Below are positions 52,754 to 62,325 of a DNA stretch of 64,000 nucleotides, one piece after another. Origin of the DNA: an uncultured bacterium (GTDB lineage Bacteria > Desulfobacterota > Desulfovibrionia > Desulfovibrionales > Desulfovibrionaceae); NCBI GenBank assembly GCA_905214305.1, contig CAJMLK010000008.1, positions 1 to 64,000 of the forward strand, written 5' to 3'. The notes beneath the pieces are model-generated. The model was not told where the DNA came from and searched no databases. It saw nothing but the letters and a program-made list of their open reading frames with translations. The position numbers and the translations under genes were made by a program. Position 1 is the first letter of the stretch, and every line of letters begins with the position of its first letter.

Positions 52754-54769
52754 GTGGAATCAAAGGATTTTTTTCTGATAAAAAAAATCAGGGCAAACAG
52801 GCTTTCTGTTGCTTTGTGGCTGATGCCCCTGTGTATCAGCTTGTTTCTTTTTGTTTTTTTCTCTCGTGCAGGAGCTGAAAGCCTCTCGGGGCGTTTTGAA
52901 ACCGCAGCGGAAGGCGGCAATCTGGTTGGAGCCTTGCACCTGACCTTGCCAAAGGGCGTTCACGCCTATGCTCATGATCCCGGTGATGCTGGCCGCCCCA
53001 CCATGCTGAGTTTCAGCGTTGATGGCGGCCCGGCCCAGCCGGTGTGGTATCCTGAAGGGGCTGTGCAGCGGGATTTTTACGACACTTCAGCCACCATCTT
53101 TGTTTATGAGGGCGAGGTGACACTCTATGTGCTTCTGCCCGCAGCCGATGCCGGAAAGCCCTACACGGCCCATGTAAGCATGCTGCTTTGCTCCACGCGC
53201 AACTGCACGCCCGTGAATCAGCAGTTTCAGGGCGTGATTCCTCGTGCGGAGCTGCCGCTTGTGGATATGCCCTGGGCGGCCCGCTGGCGTGATCTGAAAA
53301 AGCATCCTCCCAGACTTGCTGAAGGTGGCGGCACACAGGCGCTGCCTGCTTTCGGAACAGCCACTCCTCAGGCTGCCGGTTCGGATACGGTCTCGGCAGA
53401 GGGGCAGGGCAATGCGGCTTCCGGCGGAAAGTCCGGGGGTATCGCCCGCTGGCTTGCGGCGCAGAACGGAGCAGATGCCCCTGCGGACGGCACTGGGCTC
53501 GAAGAGGAAAAGGGGCAAAAAGCCCTGCCTCCTCCTGACGGCTTTGTGAGCCTGACCCCCCGCTATGTGGATGAATCCGCTGAGATAGCAGGGCTTGGCA
53601 AGGCGCTGCTGTTCGGCATTCTGGCTGGGCTGCTGCTCAACGCCATGCCCTGTGTGCTGCCCGTGCTTACATTCAAGGTCAGCGGCCTTCTCATGGTGGG
53701 TGGTTACGACAAGGAGGGGCTGAAAAACTTCAGACGGCATAATATCTGCTTTGCCGCCGGTGTCATGACGCTGTTCAGCGCTCTGGCCCTTGTGCTCGGG
53801 CTTGCTGATCTGATGTGGGGGCAGCTGTACCAGAGCCAGCCTGTGCTGCTGGTCATGCTCATGCTGGTGTTTCTTATGGGGCTTTCCATGCTGGGCGTTT
53901 TTACCCTGCCCGTCATAGACCTTAAAACCGGGGCAAATACCAAGAATCCCTGCCTGCAGGCATACTTTACCGGGCTTGTGTCCACTTTTCTGGCTACACC
54001 GTGCAGCGGGCCGCTGCTGGGCGGCGTGCTGGGCTGGGCCTTTACACAGCCTCTCATCGTGGTTGTAGTGGTTTTCTGGGCTGTCGGCCTTGGTATGGCC
54101 CTGCCATACGTTTTGTTCAGCATCTGGCCTGTTCTGGCGCGAATTTTGCCCAAGCCCGGTGCATGGATGCATGTGTTTGAGCGGGTTGTGGGATTTTTTC
54201 TGCTGGGTACAGCCTTGTACCTGCTCTCCATCCTGCCTGTGGAAAAACATATGCAGGTGCTGAGCGTTCTGCTGGTCGTAGCCTTGTGCGCGTGGCTGTG
54301 GGGGCAGTTTTGCGGCATTTCTGCACCGCCTCTGCGCCGTCGTATCGTCGGGCTTGTCTCGCTGGGCCTGCTGCTGGCCTCCATCGTCTGGGTGCTGCGG
54401 CCTGCGGCGCCTCTGGCGCAGTGGCGGGAATTTAATCCGCAGACATTTGAGGCGACTCTGGGCCACAAGCCCATGCTGCTGGAATTTACCGCCGACTGGT
54501 GCCCCAATTGCAAGTTTATGGAAGCCACGGTATTGACGGATGAACGCCTGCGTCGCCTGCAGGCCCGCTACGGCATGGAACTTGTGCGGGTTGATCTGAC
54601 CAATGCCAATGCCTATGCTGTGCGGCTTCTGGAGGCCCTTGGCAGCAAAAGCATTCCGCTCACGGCGCTTTTTCCTGCGGGAAAGGACTCCACGGCACCT
54701 CTGGTGCTCCGTGATGTCTACGGGGGCGAAACTCTGGAGCGGGCCTTGGGTGAAGCATTTGGGAAATAA
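52754..54769 (+). CDS. dsbD: Thiol:disulfide interchange protein DsbD
   Basis: Carries electrons from cytoplasmic thioredoxin to the periplasm. 671 residues: signal segment, an N-terminal immunoglobulin-like alpha domain with CSTRNC, a long acidic linker, eight membrane spans (LNAMPCVLPVLTFKVSG with one core Cys and TPCSGPLLGG with the other), and a C-terminal thioredoxin domain with CPNC near residue 582. The start is GTG at 52754 after AAAGAGCTAATATT. All six redox Cys are present. Confidence 0.93.
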   Translation: MESKDFFLIKKIRANRLSVALWLMPLCISLFLFVFFSRAGAESLSGRFETAAEGGNLVGALHLTLPKGVHAYAHDPGDAGRPTMLSFSVDGGPAQPVWYPEGAVQRDFYDTSATIFVYEGEVTLYVLLPAADAGKPYTAHVSMLLCSTRNCTPVNQQFQGVIPRAELPLVDMPWAARWRDLKKHPPRLAEGGGTQALPAFGTATPQAAGSDTVSAEGQGNAASGGKSGGIARWLAAQNGADAPADGTGLEEEKGQKALPPPDGFVSLTPRYVDESAEIAGLGKALLFGILAGLLLNAMPCVLPVLTFKVSGLLMVGGYDKEGLKNFRRHNICFAAGVMTLFSALALVLGLADLMWGQLYQSQPVLLVMLMLVFLMGLSMLGVFTLPVIDLKTGANTKNPCLQAYFTGLVSTFLATPCSGPLLGGVLGWAFTQPLIVVVVVFWAVGLGMALPYVLFSIWPVLARILPKPGAWMHVFERVVGFFLLGTALYLLSILPVEKHMQVLSVLLVVALCAWLWGQFCGISAPPLRRRIVGLVSLGLLLASIVWVLRPAAPLAQWREFNPQTFEATLGHKPMLLEFTADWCPNCKFMEATVLTDERLRRLQARYGMELVRVDLTNANAYAVRLLEALGSKSIPLTALFPAGKDSTAPLVLRDVYGGETLERALGEAFGK

Positions 54770-54903
54770 TGGAAATTTTTTCATCTGGCCTATGGTGCTT
54801 TACCAATCAGTCGATAAGGCATAGTATGTAAAAAGGCGTGGGCCGGTGGTAATCACCTCGGCCTTTGAATAGGTTGGGCTGCTGGTTGCAACAAGGAGCG
54901 CAC

Positions 54904-55380
54904 ATGGATTTGAATCAGAAAAAGCAGGAAGACGAACTTCTGCAACTGGTGACGTTCAGCATCGGTGAAGAGGAGTTTGGGGTAAATATCCTGAAGGTGC
55001 AGGAGATTATCCGCACTATGGAAATTACCAGGGTACCCCGCGCTCCCGAATTTGTGGAAGGCGTCATCAATTTGCGCGGCAAGGTTATCCCCATCATTGA
55101 TCTGCGTCGTCGTTTCGGGCTTGCCTCGAAAGCGCACGACAAGAACACGCGGATCATTGTTATTGAAATTAATAATATTATCGTGGGCTTTGTGGTCGAT
55201 GCCGTTTCCGAGGTGCTGCGCATTCCTGCCAGCACGGTGGAGCCGCCGCCGCCCGTGGTGGCCGGGGTGGACTCGGACTACATCAGCGGCGTGGGCAAGC
55301 TGCAGGATCGTTTGCTCATCATGCTTGACCTCGACAAACTGCTTTCCAATGACGATATGGACATGCTCGGCGGGATGTAG
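54904..55380 (+). CDS. cheW: CheW chemotaxis coupling protein
   Basis: Links chemoreceptors to the CheA kinase. 158 residues covering the whole CheW fold (LVTFSIGEEEFGVNILKVQEIIR; VINLRGKVIPIIDLRRRFG; GFVVDAVSEVLRI). CAAGGAGCGCAC precedes the ATG. No cheA is adjacent. A terminator follows. Confidence 0.95.
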   Translation: MDLNQKKQEDELLQLVTFSIGEEEFGVNILKVQEIIRTMEITRVPRAPEFVEGVINLRGKVIPIIDLRRRFGLASKAHDKNTRIIVIEINNIIVGFVVDAVSEVLRIPASTVEPPPPVVAGVDSDYISGVGKLQDRLLIMLDLDKLLSNDDMDMLGGM

Positions 55381-55413
55381 CCGCACTGTCCGGAAAAATC
55401 ATGCAAATACCAC

Positions 55414-55445
55414 AGGGCGGGGGCTGAGGCTCCTGCCCTTTTTTC
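55414..55445 (+). terminator. Terminator after cheW
   Basis: AGGGCGGGGGC TGAG GCTCCTGCCCT followed by six T. Confidence 0.85.
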
Positions 55446-55499
55446 ATGCAGCGCCGTGCGGCGCTGCTTCGCATGGGGCGCCATGACTGTGGAGTAGCT

Positions 55500-55961
55500 A
55501 TGGATGTTTCGATAGTAACGGTCAGCGAGAATAAAAAGGATTTTCTTGACCTTCTGCTCCTTGGGGACGAGCAGGAAGACATGATTGACCTTTATCTTGC
55601 GCGTGGAGAGCTTTTTGTGCTTTATGACGCCACGGGGACGGCTCCAAGGTGTGTGTGCGTAGTGACTGATGAAGGCGGGGGAGTCTTTGAAATAAAAAAC
55701 CTGGCAACAGACGCCAGGTATCAGGGGCAAGGCTACGGAAGCCTGATGGTGAAGCATGTGTGCGCATGCTACAGGGGCAGAGGCACGGACATGCTTGTGG
55801 GTACTGGTGAAAATCCGCGAACACTTGCTTTCTACAGGCGGTGCGGCTTCAGATACTCGCACCGCCTGAAGGATTTTTTTGTCAGCAACTACCGCCATCC
55901 CATTGTAGAAAATGGTGTTGTGCTGACTGACATGATCTATCTCAGAGCGTCTTTGCATTGA
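55500..55961 (+). CDS. GNAT-family N-acetyltransferase
   Basis: Acetyl-CoA-dependent transferase of 153 residues. The acetyl-CoA loop is ARYQGQGYGSLMVKHV, and NPRTLAFYRRCGFRYSHRLKDFF is the late motif. The substrate is unknown. GTGGAGTAGCT precedes the ATG. The last codons and the TGA stop lie inside a repeat palindrome (GCATTGAGAA). Confidence 0.85.
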   Translation: MDVSIVTVSENKKDFLDLLLLGDEQEDMIDLYLARGELFVLYDATGTAPRCVCVVTDEGGGVFEIKNLATDARYQGQGYGSLMVKHVCACYRGRGTDMLVGTGENPRTLAFYRRCGFRYSHRLKDFFVSNYRHPIVENGVVLTDMIYLRASLH

Positions 55962-56091
55962 GAATATCCATTCTCAATGCTCCCCGGACGCCCGCTCCGG
56001 CGTTTAACCGCGCAGATAAGCTGCGCTTGCTCCTCCGCGGCGGGCGTTTGCTCCCGCATCCGCCAGAGCAGTTTCAAAGAGAAATTGCTCT
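55955..56091. repeat. Composite palindromic repeat, copy 10
   Basis: GCATTGAGAA TATCCA TTCTCAATGC (55955-55980), GGCGTTTAACCGCGCAGATAA block, then AGAGCAGTTTCAAAGAGAAATTGCTCT (56065-56091). The clearest full-length example of the two-palindrome element. Confidence 0.88.
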
Positions 56092-56142
56092 AAAAAAACG
56101 TTCTGATCCTTTCTGTCGTGTTGCCCTGGCACGTCTCGCGGT

Positions 56143-56373
56143 CTATTTTTCCGCGTGACGGGCACTGATGCGACGACTGTGGCGCAGGCGCAATTCCTCC
56201 ACAATGACTTTTTCGTAATCCGGCGCTATGGAAAAATCGGCATTAAGCTCGGCACTGAGCATGTTTTCGATCTGCTGTGTTTCTTCCCAGATTTCCAGCA
56301 GTTCGTCATCAGCAAGAGTTTTGACGCGCTCGGTAAAGGGTTCTTCGTCAGCAAAAGGGATACAGGATGCCAT
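56143..56373 (-). CDS. Small conserved-looking protein, unknown
   Basis: 76 residues, acidic N-terminal half and an Arg-rich end (LRLRHSRRISARHAEK). Mostly helical; no motif recognised. GGGAGAAATATT precedes the ATG. It lies just downstream of the radical-SAM fusion on the same strand and may be in its operon. Confidence 0.55.
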   Translation of the reverse strand: MASCIPFADEEPFTERVKTLADDELLEIWEETQQIENMLSAELNADFSIAPDYEKVIVEELRLRHSRRISARHAEK

Positions 56374-56452
56374 AATATTTCTCCCATGTGAGGGCAAAAA
56401 CAGGATCAAACGTCAAAAGGCGCTGCAAGGCCGGATCCATTGCCGGTGCAGT

Positions 56453-59245
56453 TTACGGGTATTGCCGCGCATCGGCAAAGATCTGCGCGGTTTTCATCAG
56501 CCGCAGTCTCGGGCGCAGAAATTCGGGCGTTCCCAGGGGCTGCAAAACTGCCAGACTGAACAATAGAGGCGACAAATAACCACTATCCCAGTCAGCCACA
56601 AATGTCACGGTCTCAATGGCATTTGCCGTCTGCTCACTGGCGCGGGCCTCCCATTGGCGCAGCATGGCCCTGATGTTGGCCGTGCGTGGGCCTTTTTTTG
56701 TGTCTCTGGTGTAGAGCATCTCGGGCAGGGCGGCAAAGTCTGCAAAGCACTGCGCTGCACGGCTGTTTTCTTCGGGCGTGGGCAGGCTCAGACTGAAAGC
56801 TTCGGCAAGGGCCTGTTCTGTGCGGCGGTTCTTGTCTTCCACGGTGTCTACACGGAGTATTTCCATGCCGGGCGGCAGCAGGGGGTTCAGGCGGGCTGCC
56901 ACCTCCTCCACGGGCATTGTCCTGTGCAGGGTCAGGGCAAACCATTCGGCCCGGCTTTCAACACCCACGGGCAAGGCCCGGCCGAATGACATGAGAGGCA
57001 TGGGGTGAAAGCCCTGTGAAAAGGCAAGCGGCAGTGCAGCCCGGCGCATGGCACGTTCCAGAACGGCCTGCAGTTCCAGCTGGCTCAGATAGGCGCTGCC
57101 CCGGGCCTTGCTGTGCCAGACACGGTACTGGGCGGCCTTGACCGTCAGTTCGGGCGTGATCTTGGGCGGGCGGCTGGCCGGGGGGCGGCACACAAGGCGG
57201 CCCTCGTCGTCACGGTTGGCCTCATGCGCGCGCTGGTCGCGCTGCGTAAAGATAAGCCTGTTGCGGTGCAGATGATCCCCGGAAAGAACGGCAGCCTGTT
57301 CCTGGGCCGTATTCTGCCCAGCACATGCTTTTACGGTGATGTTTTCTCCGTTTTCAGCACGCGCGGCTTCGTGTGCGGTTTCGCGCGCCGGGTCAGAGTC
57401 TGACGTGCCGTCAGGCGCCGGAGAAGGCGTGTGCGGCATGCGCGACGGCCCCGCTTTTGTGTCACAGGCCCCGCACTGGCGGCATGCGCCATAGCGGCAG
57501 TCAGCGGTAATTTTTTCCTGTACGGCACGCTGCCACTCGCGCAGCAGAAACTCATCAGAAATACCGGCCTCAAGGTGATCCCACGGCATGGGGCTGCCCG
57601 GCACACGTTCGCCGATGCATTCGGCAGCGTTCAGGCCGCATTCTTCCAGAGCTTCAAGCCAGGGGGCCAGATCGAAACACTCCATCCAGCTCGTGAAAAT
57701 GGAGCCTTTGCGGTAGGCCTTTTCCACCACATCAGCCATGCGACGGTCTGCACGGGAAAGGATGCCTTCAAGGTGGCTCATGGCCGGTTCATGCCAGCGC
57801 AGTTTGAGGAATTTTTGGCTTTTGAACTGCTGCCGTACCAGATGCACACGCCGCTGGATTTCCTCCTGACTTATCTGGGGGACCCACTGAAAGGGCGTGA
57901 AGGGCTTGGGCACGAACGGCGAAAGAGCGGCCGTAACCTGAAGGCGCGGGCCGCCGCGCCCGGCAGCGTCGCGTACCTTGAGGCAGGTTTCGGTGATGGC
58001 GGAAAGGTCGTCATCGGTTTCAGTGGGCAGGCCGATCATAAAGTAGAGCTTTACCTGTCGCCAGCCGTGCTCAAGGAGCTTCTGTGCGTGGAGCAGCAGC
58101 TCTTCTTCGGTAATACCCTTGTTGATGACATCGCGCAGGCGCTGGCTGCCTGCCTCAGGAGCAAGGGTACAGCCCGTGCGGCGGAGGTCGGCCATGCGTT
58201 CAATAATTTCGTCATCAATGGAACCTACGCGCAGTGATGGCAGGGAAAGGCCGATCTGTTCACGGGCGCAGCGGTCAAGCACGCCGAAGCACAGTGTCTT
58301 GAGCGCGGAAAAATCGCCGGTGCTCAGAGAGAGAAAAGAAATTTCGTCAAAGCCCGTTTCGCTCAGGCATTGGTCAAGGAGGGTCTGGATGGTTTCAAGC
58401 GAGCGCTCCCGAACGGGGCGGTAAACCATGCCCGCATGACAGAAGCGGCATCCACGGGTACACCCGCGCGCAATTTCCAGCGCCAGCCTGTTGTGTACGG
58501 CCCCTACAGGAACCACCTGTCTGGTGGGATAGGGGGTATTGTTGATGTCCGCCACAATGCGGCGCACCGGGCGGGTATAGTCCGCAACCAGAGGCACGGG
58601 AGGTGCGGAAGGGGCCTCCGGACGGGCTGCAAACAGCGAGGGCACGTAGACGCCGGGGATATGACGCGACTCCAGAAGCAGCCGGTCACGGGACCAGCCC
58701 TCGTCCAGAGCCTTTTCCAGCAGCTGGAGCACGTCGGGCAGGCTTTCTTCGCCATCGCCAAGAACCATGATGTCTATGAAGGGCGTCAAAGGTTCGGCGC
58801 TGAGCAAGGCTCCGCCACCGGCAATAACCAGTGGGCAGGCCGCAAGGTCTTGCGGACGGTCGGCTGTGCGCAGGGGAATGCCCGCCAGATCAAGCATGTA
58901 GAGCACGTTTGTATAGCAAAGCTCATGCGTTATGGAAAAACTCAGGCAGTGGGTCTGCGCCAGCGGGGTATCCGATTCCAGCGTTGCCAGAGGCGTGTTG
59001 TGGGCGCGCAAAATTTCCGCGGCTTCACGTTCGGGCGCCATGACCCTTTCAGCCCACCATTGGGGGTGGCTGTTGACGATATTGTACAGAATTTTTTGCC
59101 CCAGATAGGACATGCCGACATCATAGGTGTCGGGAAAGGCCAGTGCCACACGCAGGCGTACCTTGTCGGGGTCCTTGCGGCAGGCGTTGTCTTCAATGCC
59201 CGCATAGCGGCTGGGCTTCGGCAAAAGGGGCAAAAGGGAACGCAT
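56453..59245 (-). CDS. Radical SAM protein fused to a DUF2344 domain
   Basis: 930 residues. An N-terminal cobalamin-binding-like region is followed by a radical SAM core with CTRGCRFCHAG near residue 260, the [4Fe-4S] site. A Cys-rich connector (CRYGACRQCGACD near 620) leads through a variable linker to a C-terminal DUF2344 domain (QYRVWHSKARGSAYLSQLELQAVLERAMRRAALPLAFSQGFHPMP). This matches the TIGR03960/TIGR03936 pair, fused here. The reaction is unknown. CGAGGAAGTCT precedes the ATG at 59245. Confidence 0.88.
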   Translation of the reverse strand: MRSLLPLLPKPSRYAGIEDNACRKDPDKVRLRVALAFPDTYDVGMSYLGQKILYNIVNSHPQWWAERVMAPEREAAEILRAHNTPLATLESDTPLAQTHCLSFSITHELCYTNVLYMLDLAGIPLRTADRPQDLAACPLVIAGGGALLSAEPLTPFIDIMVLGDGEESLPDVLQLLEKALDEGWSRDRLLLESRHIPGVYVPSLFAARPEAPSAPPVPLVADYTRPVRRIVADINNTPYPTRQVVPVGAVHNRLALEIARGCTRGCRFCHAGMVYRPVRERSLETIQTLLDQCLSETGFDEISFLSLSTGDFSALKTLCFGVLDRCAREQIGLSLPSLRVGSIDDEIIERMADLRRTGCTLAPEAGSQRLRDVINKGITEEELLLHAQKLLEHGWRQVKLYFMIGLPTETDDDLSAITETCLKVRDAAGRGGPRLQVTAALSPFVPKPFTPFQWVPQISQEEIQRRVHLVRQQFKSQKFLKLRWHEPAMSHLEGILSRADRRMADVVEKAYRKGSIFTSWMECFDLAPWLEALEECGLNAAECIGERVPGSPMPWDHLEAGISDEFLLREWQRAVQEKITADCRYGACRQCGACDTKAGPSRMPHTPSPAPDGTSDSDPARETAHEAARAENGENITVKACAGQNTAQEQAAVLSGDHLHRNRLIFTQRDQRAHEANRDDEGRLVCRPPASRPPKITPELTVKAAQYRVWHSKARGSAYLSQLELQAVLERAMRRAALPLAFSQGFHPMPLMSFGRALPVGVESRAEWFALTLHRTMPVEEVAARLNPLLPPGMEILRVDTVEDKNRRTEQALAEAFSLSLPTPEENSRAAQCFADFAALPEMLYTRDTKKGPRTANIRAMLRQWEARASEQTANAIETVTFVADWDSGYLSPLLFSLAVLQPLGTPEFLRPRLRLMKTAQIFADARQYP

Positions 59246-59496
59246 AGACTTCCTCGAAAGTTTTGCAGCAGACCTGTGTCTGCACGGGTTTGCTGAAGGC
59301 TCGGCGGCTTTTGCCCTTTGTCGCAGCAAAACGGCGGCATTGCCTTTTTGTCAGCCGTGCCGTCCGGGAATCTGCAAGCCTTTGCCGTCAGCGGGCGGCC
59401 GCGTTTTTTCAGGCATCCAGAGGCTGCCATCACGGCCGTGCGGGCAGGCAGTCGACGGGGGAATACGGCCGTGTTCACTCGGTCAATCGCAGGCGT

Positions 59497-59634
59497 ATGC
59501 AGTTTGACGATATCGAAAACACCTGTTCCCGACATTGCCATGTCATAAGACAGGCCCGCTACGCAGCGAAAGTAAAGGCAGAGTACGAAAAGGGCGGCAC
59601 ATGGGCCGCCCTTGAAAAAAGCCTGAACAGATAG
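59497..59634 (+). CDS. Possible 45-residue protein
   Basis: MQFDDIENTCSRHCHVIRQA... and a C-terminal YEKGGTWAALEKSLNR give a plausible small soluble protein. The ribosome site is weak (AGGCGT). It could be real, but composition alone cannot decide. Confidence 0.35.
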   Translation: MQFDDIENTCSRHCHVIRQARYAAKVKAEYEKGGTWAALEKSLNR

Positions 59635-59641
59635 GCCGGAC

Positions 59642-59983
59642 TTATTTTATAAGTCCGCTGCCGGAACCGCTGAACGGCTCGGAGCTGAACTGCATTCTGC
59701 CAAGCCCGCCGGCTACGGTCAGATTGGTGCAGGCTTCGATGTACTTGTCCTGAAGTTCCTTGGGGGTGTTGGCGTAGCGATAGAGGAAATTTTTTCCTTC
59801 CAGGCTGCCTTCAAATTCTGGCTCAAAGGGATAGCCGTAGGGCAGCATCATCATCTGCACGCCCTGCTGGGTGGGTATGCTCTGAATGGCGGCCACTTCA
59901 TTAAGGCAATCTTTTTCGGCATCATATTTGCCAATGACCAGCTCACCCGTTACCAGCTTCATCAAACGAATATCGTAAGCCAT
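59642..59983 (-). CDS. Hypothetical protein, Sm-like appearance
   Basis: 113 residues beginning MAYDIRLMKLVTGELVIGKYD, which has the strand pattern of Sm/LSm-like small barrels; this is a shape-based guess. The rest (IQSIPTQQGVQMMMLPYGYPFEPEFEG) includes an aromatic stretch. CAGGAGCAAAGC precedes the ATG. Divergent from rnc. A small palindrome (GGACTTATTTTATAAGTCC) spans its stop. Confidence 0.6.
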   Translation of the reverse strand: MAYDIRLMKLVTGELVIGKYDAEKDCLNEVAAIQSIPTQQGVQMMMLPYGYPFEPEFEGSLEGKNFLYRYANTPKELQDKYIEACTNLTVAGGLGRMQFSSEPFSGSGSGLIK

Positions 59984-60084
59984 GCTTTGCTCCTGAATGT
60001 TAATGGCTTGTAGGTAGGCACTGAAGCAGCGCATGTCAAGGCATTTTCTGTTGCCTTGGCTGCCGAAAAGAATAAAATACCGCC

Positions 60085-60819
60085 ATGCAAGATTTTGACG
60101 CTTCATCAGCACACACATTGTCCAGGGCGCTTGAGCTTGTGAAAAAGCAGCTCGGGCACGGCTTTAATCGCAAAGACCTGCTGGAACTGGCGCTCACTCA
60201 CAGCTCGTGGGCCAACGAGTGCGGGCCGGGGCAGGAACATAACGAACGGCAGGAATTTCTTGGAGACGCCGTTCTGGAACTGAGCGTCTCGTGGGAGCTT
60301 TACCGGCGCTTTCCTTCAGCTCGCGAAGGCGAACTGACCAAGATGCGCTCTGGCCTTGTCAGCGCCGTGAGCCTTGCGGAACGGGCGCGCAGCATGGGCC
60401 TCGACAAGCTTTTGAAATTGGGACGGGGCGAGGAAAGTCAGGGAGGAAGAAAACGCGACGCAGTGTTGAGCGACGCGCTTGAGGCCGTGCTGGCGGCCAT
60501 TTATGAAGACGGCGGCTTTGCCGCGGCGCAGGAAGCCGTGGCACGCATATTTGCAGGGCAATGGCCCAGCAGGGCCGGTGACGGCAAGGCTTCCAAAGAC
60601 TATAAGACCCGGCTGCAGGAAGCCTCGCAACAGCGTTACGGGCAGGCCCCCCTGTACACGCGCGTGGGCAGCCACGGCCCGGAGCATTCCAAGGTTTTTG
60701 AAGTCGCCTTGCGCCTGCCAGACGGAACCGAGTTTTCGGCCAGCGGCAGCAGCTGTAAAAAAGCCGAGCAGCAGGCCGCGTGCATGGCGCTGGAAGCCCT
60801 GGGGCAAACGGAGCAGTAA
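60085..60819 (+). CDS. rnc: Ribonuclease III
   Basis: Double-strand RNA endonuclease for rRNA and mRNA processing. 244 residues: the catalytic domain with ERQEFLGDAVLELSVS and the second acidic site SDALEAVLAAIYEDGG, then the C-terminal dsRNA-binding domain (DYKTRLQEASQQRYGQAPLY...SGSSCKKAEQQAACMALEAL). All catalytic acids are present. The start ATG at 60085 lacks a strong ribosome site. Confidence 0.95.
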   Translation: MQDFDASSAHTLSRALELVKKQLGHGFNRKDLLELALTHSSWANECGPGQEHNERQEFLGDAVLELSVSWELYRRFPSAREGELTKMRSGLVSAVSLAERARSMGLDKLLKLGRGEESQGGRKRDAVLSDALEAVLAAIYEDGGFAAAQEAVARIFAGQWPSRAGDGKASKDYKTRLQEASQQRYGQAPLYTRVGSHGPEHSKVFEVALRLPDGTEFSASGSSCKKAEQQAACMALEALGQTEQ

Positions 60820-60927
60820 CCCGCAAGCGCCCGCCGGACAATGAAAAATCATGGCGGCTCAAAGGCAGCAGGACAGCTGTATTTATGTGGACCGGCTGTG
60901 TGGCGCAGGGATGACGCAATTTTGACT

Positions 60928-60952
60928 GGTCCGGGGGCACGGCCCCCGGACC
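60928..60952. other. GC-rich hairpin between rnc and fliC
   Basis: GGTCCGGGGGC ACG GCCCCCGGACC, 11-bp stem with no T tract on either side. It may still stabilise the 3' end of the flagellin mRNA. Confidence 0.45.
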
Positions 60953-60991
60953 TCCCATCTTTGGTCTGCCACAGCCTATTATCAAGATGAC

Positions 60992-61897
60992 CTAGCCGCC
61001 AATGAGCTGCATGGCCATCTGGGGCAGCGAGTTGGCCTGCGAGAGCATGGCTACCGCAGACTGGCTCAGAATCTGGTTGCGCACGAACTGCGTCATTTCC
61101 GTGGCTACGTCCACGTCTGAAATGCGCGATTCGGCCGCCTGCAGGTTTTCCGCCTGAATATTCAGGTTGGTAATGGTGTTTTCCAGACGGTTCTGCATGG
61201 CCCCCAGGTGAGCGCGTATTTTGTCCTTGGAAACAATGGCGTTGGTGATGGCTTCCAGGGCGCGCTGCGCGGCCTGCTGGGTAGAAACCGTACCGCCGTC
61301 ACGGAGTTTGCCGGTATCGTCAAGAGCCTGATTGCCTACGCCCAGGGCAGAGGCGGTGCTGTTGCCGATCTTGATGTAGTAATAGTCTTCGGCAGAGTCG
61401 TTGCCCGTGCCAAAGTGAACCTTGAGCTTGCCCGTGGAATTTATGCCGCTGCCGTCGTGCGTGTCGCTGGACAGCGCGCCGTTGAGCAGATGAATTCCGT
61501 TAAAGTCCGTGGCATTGGCGATACGGGTAATTTCCGAAGCCATGGCCTGATACTCGGACTCGATCATGAGGCGCTGGGTGGAATCATACGTGCCGGTAGC
61601 GGCCTGTTCCGCCAGCTCTTTCATGCGGGTGAGCTTTTCGTCGATAACGCCCAGAGCGCCGTCAGCGGTCTGAATCATGGATATGGCGTCGTTGGCGTTA
61701 CGCGCGCCCTGCTGCAGGGTAGCGATGTCAGCCCTTTGCAGTTCGCGGATTGCCAGACCGGCGGCGTCGTCTGCCGCGCTGTTGACGCGCAAGCCTGTGG
61801 AAAGGCGCTGTACCGACTTGCTCAGCTGGGAGTAGTGAGCATTCAAATTTCTGGCCGTGTTTGCGGCCATCAGGTTGTGGTTAATAACCAAAGACAT
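60992..61897 (-). CDS. fliC: Flagellin
   Basis: Filament subunit of 301 residues. The conserved N-terminal D0/D1 domain (SLVINHNLMAANTARNLNAHY... LSTGLRVNSAADDAAGLAI) and C-terminal D1/D0 (NLQAAESRISDVDVATEM...QMAMQLIGG) flank a short variable region of about 60 residues. AGGAGGTGTCCC precedes the ATG. A sigma-54 promoter lies 41-56 nt upstream. No other flagellar gene is in the window. Confidence 0.95.
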   Translation of the reverse strand: MSLVINHNLMAANTARNLNAHYSQLSKSVQRLSTGLRVNSAADDAAGLAIRELQRADIATLQQGARNANDAISMIQTADGALGVIDEKLTRMKELAEQAATGTYDSTQRLMIESEYQAMASEITRIANATDFNGIHLLNGALSSDTHDGSGINSTGKLKVHFGTGNDSAEDYYYIKIGNSTASALGVGNQALDDTGKLRDGGTVSTQQAAQRALEAITNAIVSKDKIRAHLGAMQNRLENTITNLNIQAENLQAAESRISDVDVATEMTQFVRNQILSQSAVAMLSQANSLPQMAMQLIGG

Positions 61898-61937
61898 GGG
61901 ACACCTCCTGGTGGTTACTAAGCTGTACCCCCGGCTT

Positions 61938-61953
61938 TGCAATCCATGTGCCA
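61938..61953 (-). promoter_or_regulatory. Sigma-54 promoter of flagellin
   Basis: TGGCACATGGATTGCA on the minus strand fits TGGCAC-N5-TTGC exactly, the -24/-12 consensus. Its distance to the flagellin ATG leaves a short leader of about 30 nt. The RpoN gene for it is at 3588-5012. Confidence 0.9.
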
Positions 61954-62325
61954 AAAAAATATGTGTTTTTATTTTAGTGTGTTATAAGTCAATTTTACGC
62001 ATGGGAATTTTTTTCCTCCCTTCTGGTGCGAAAATTTTGACGCGCAGGGCAGTGTCTTCGGGCTGATAACGGAAAATTTTGCGAACAATGACAGGAGCGG
62101 CCCGTGGCGACAAACGAAAAACAGCTTCCGCAGGGAAGCCGTCATGGCGTGCATGCAGAATTGTTGTAAAACAGGCGCAGTCAGGCCCGGTGGCGGAGAA
62201 ACCGCAAACGCAAGTTATTTGCGCACGGGCAACGGGCCGGGCGTGTGCGGTGAAAAAGCTCCGCCTGCTGCCAGCGCAGCAGGCACAGGGTTTCAGCCGG
62301 GACAGTGCCCTGTCAGTTTTGGGGG

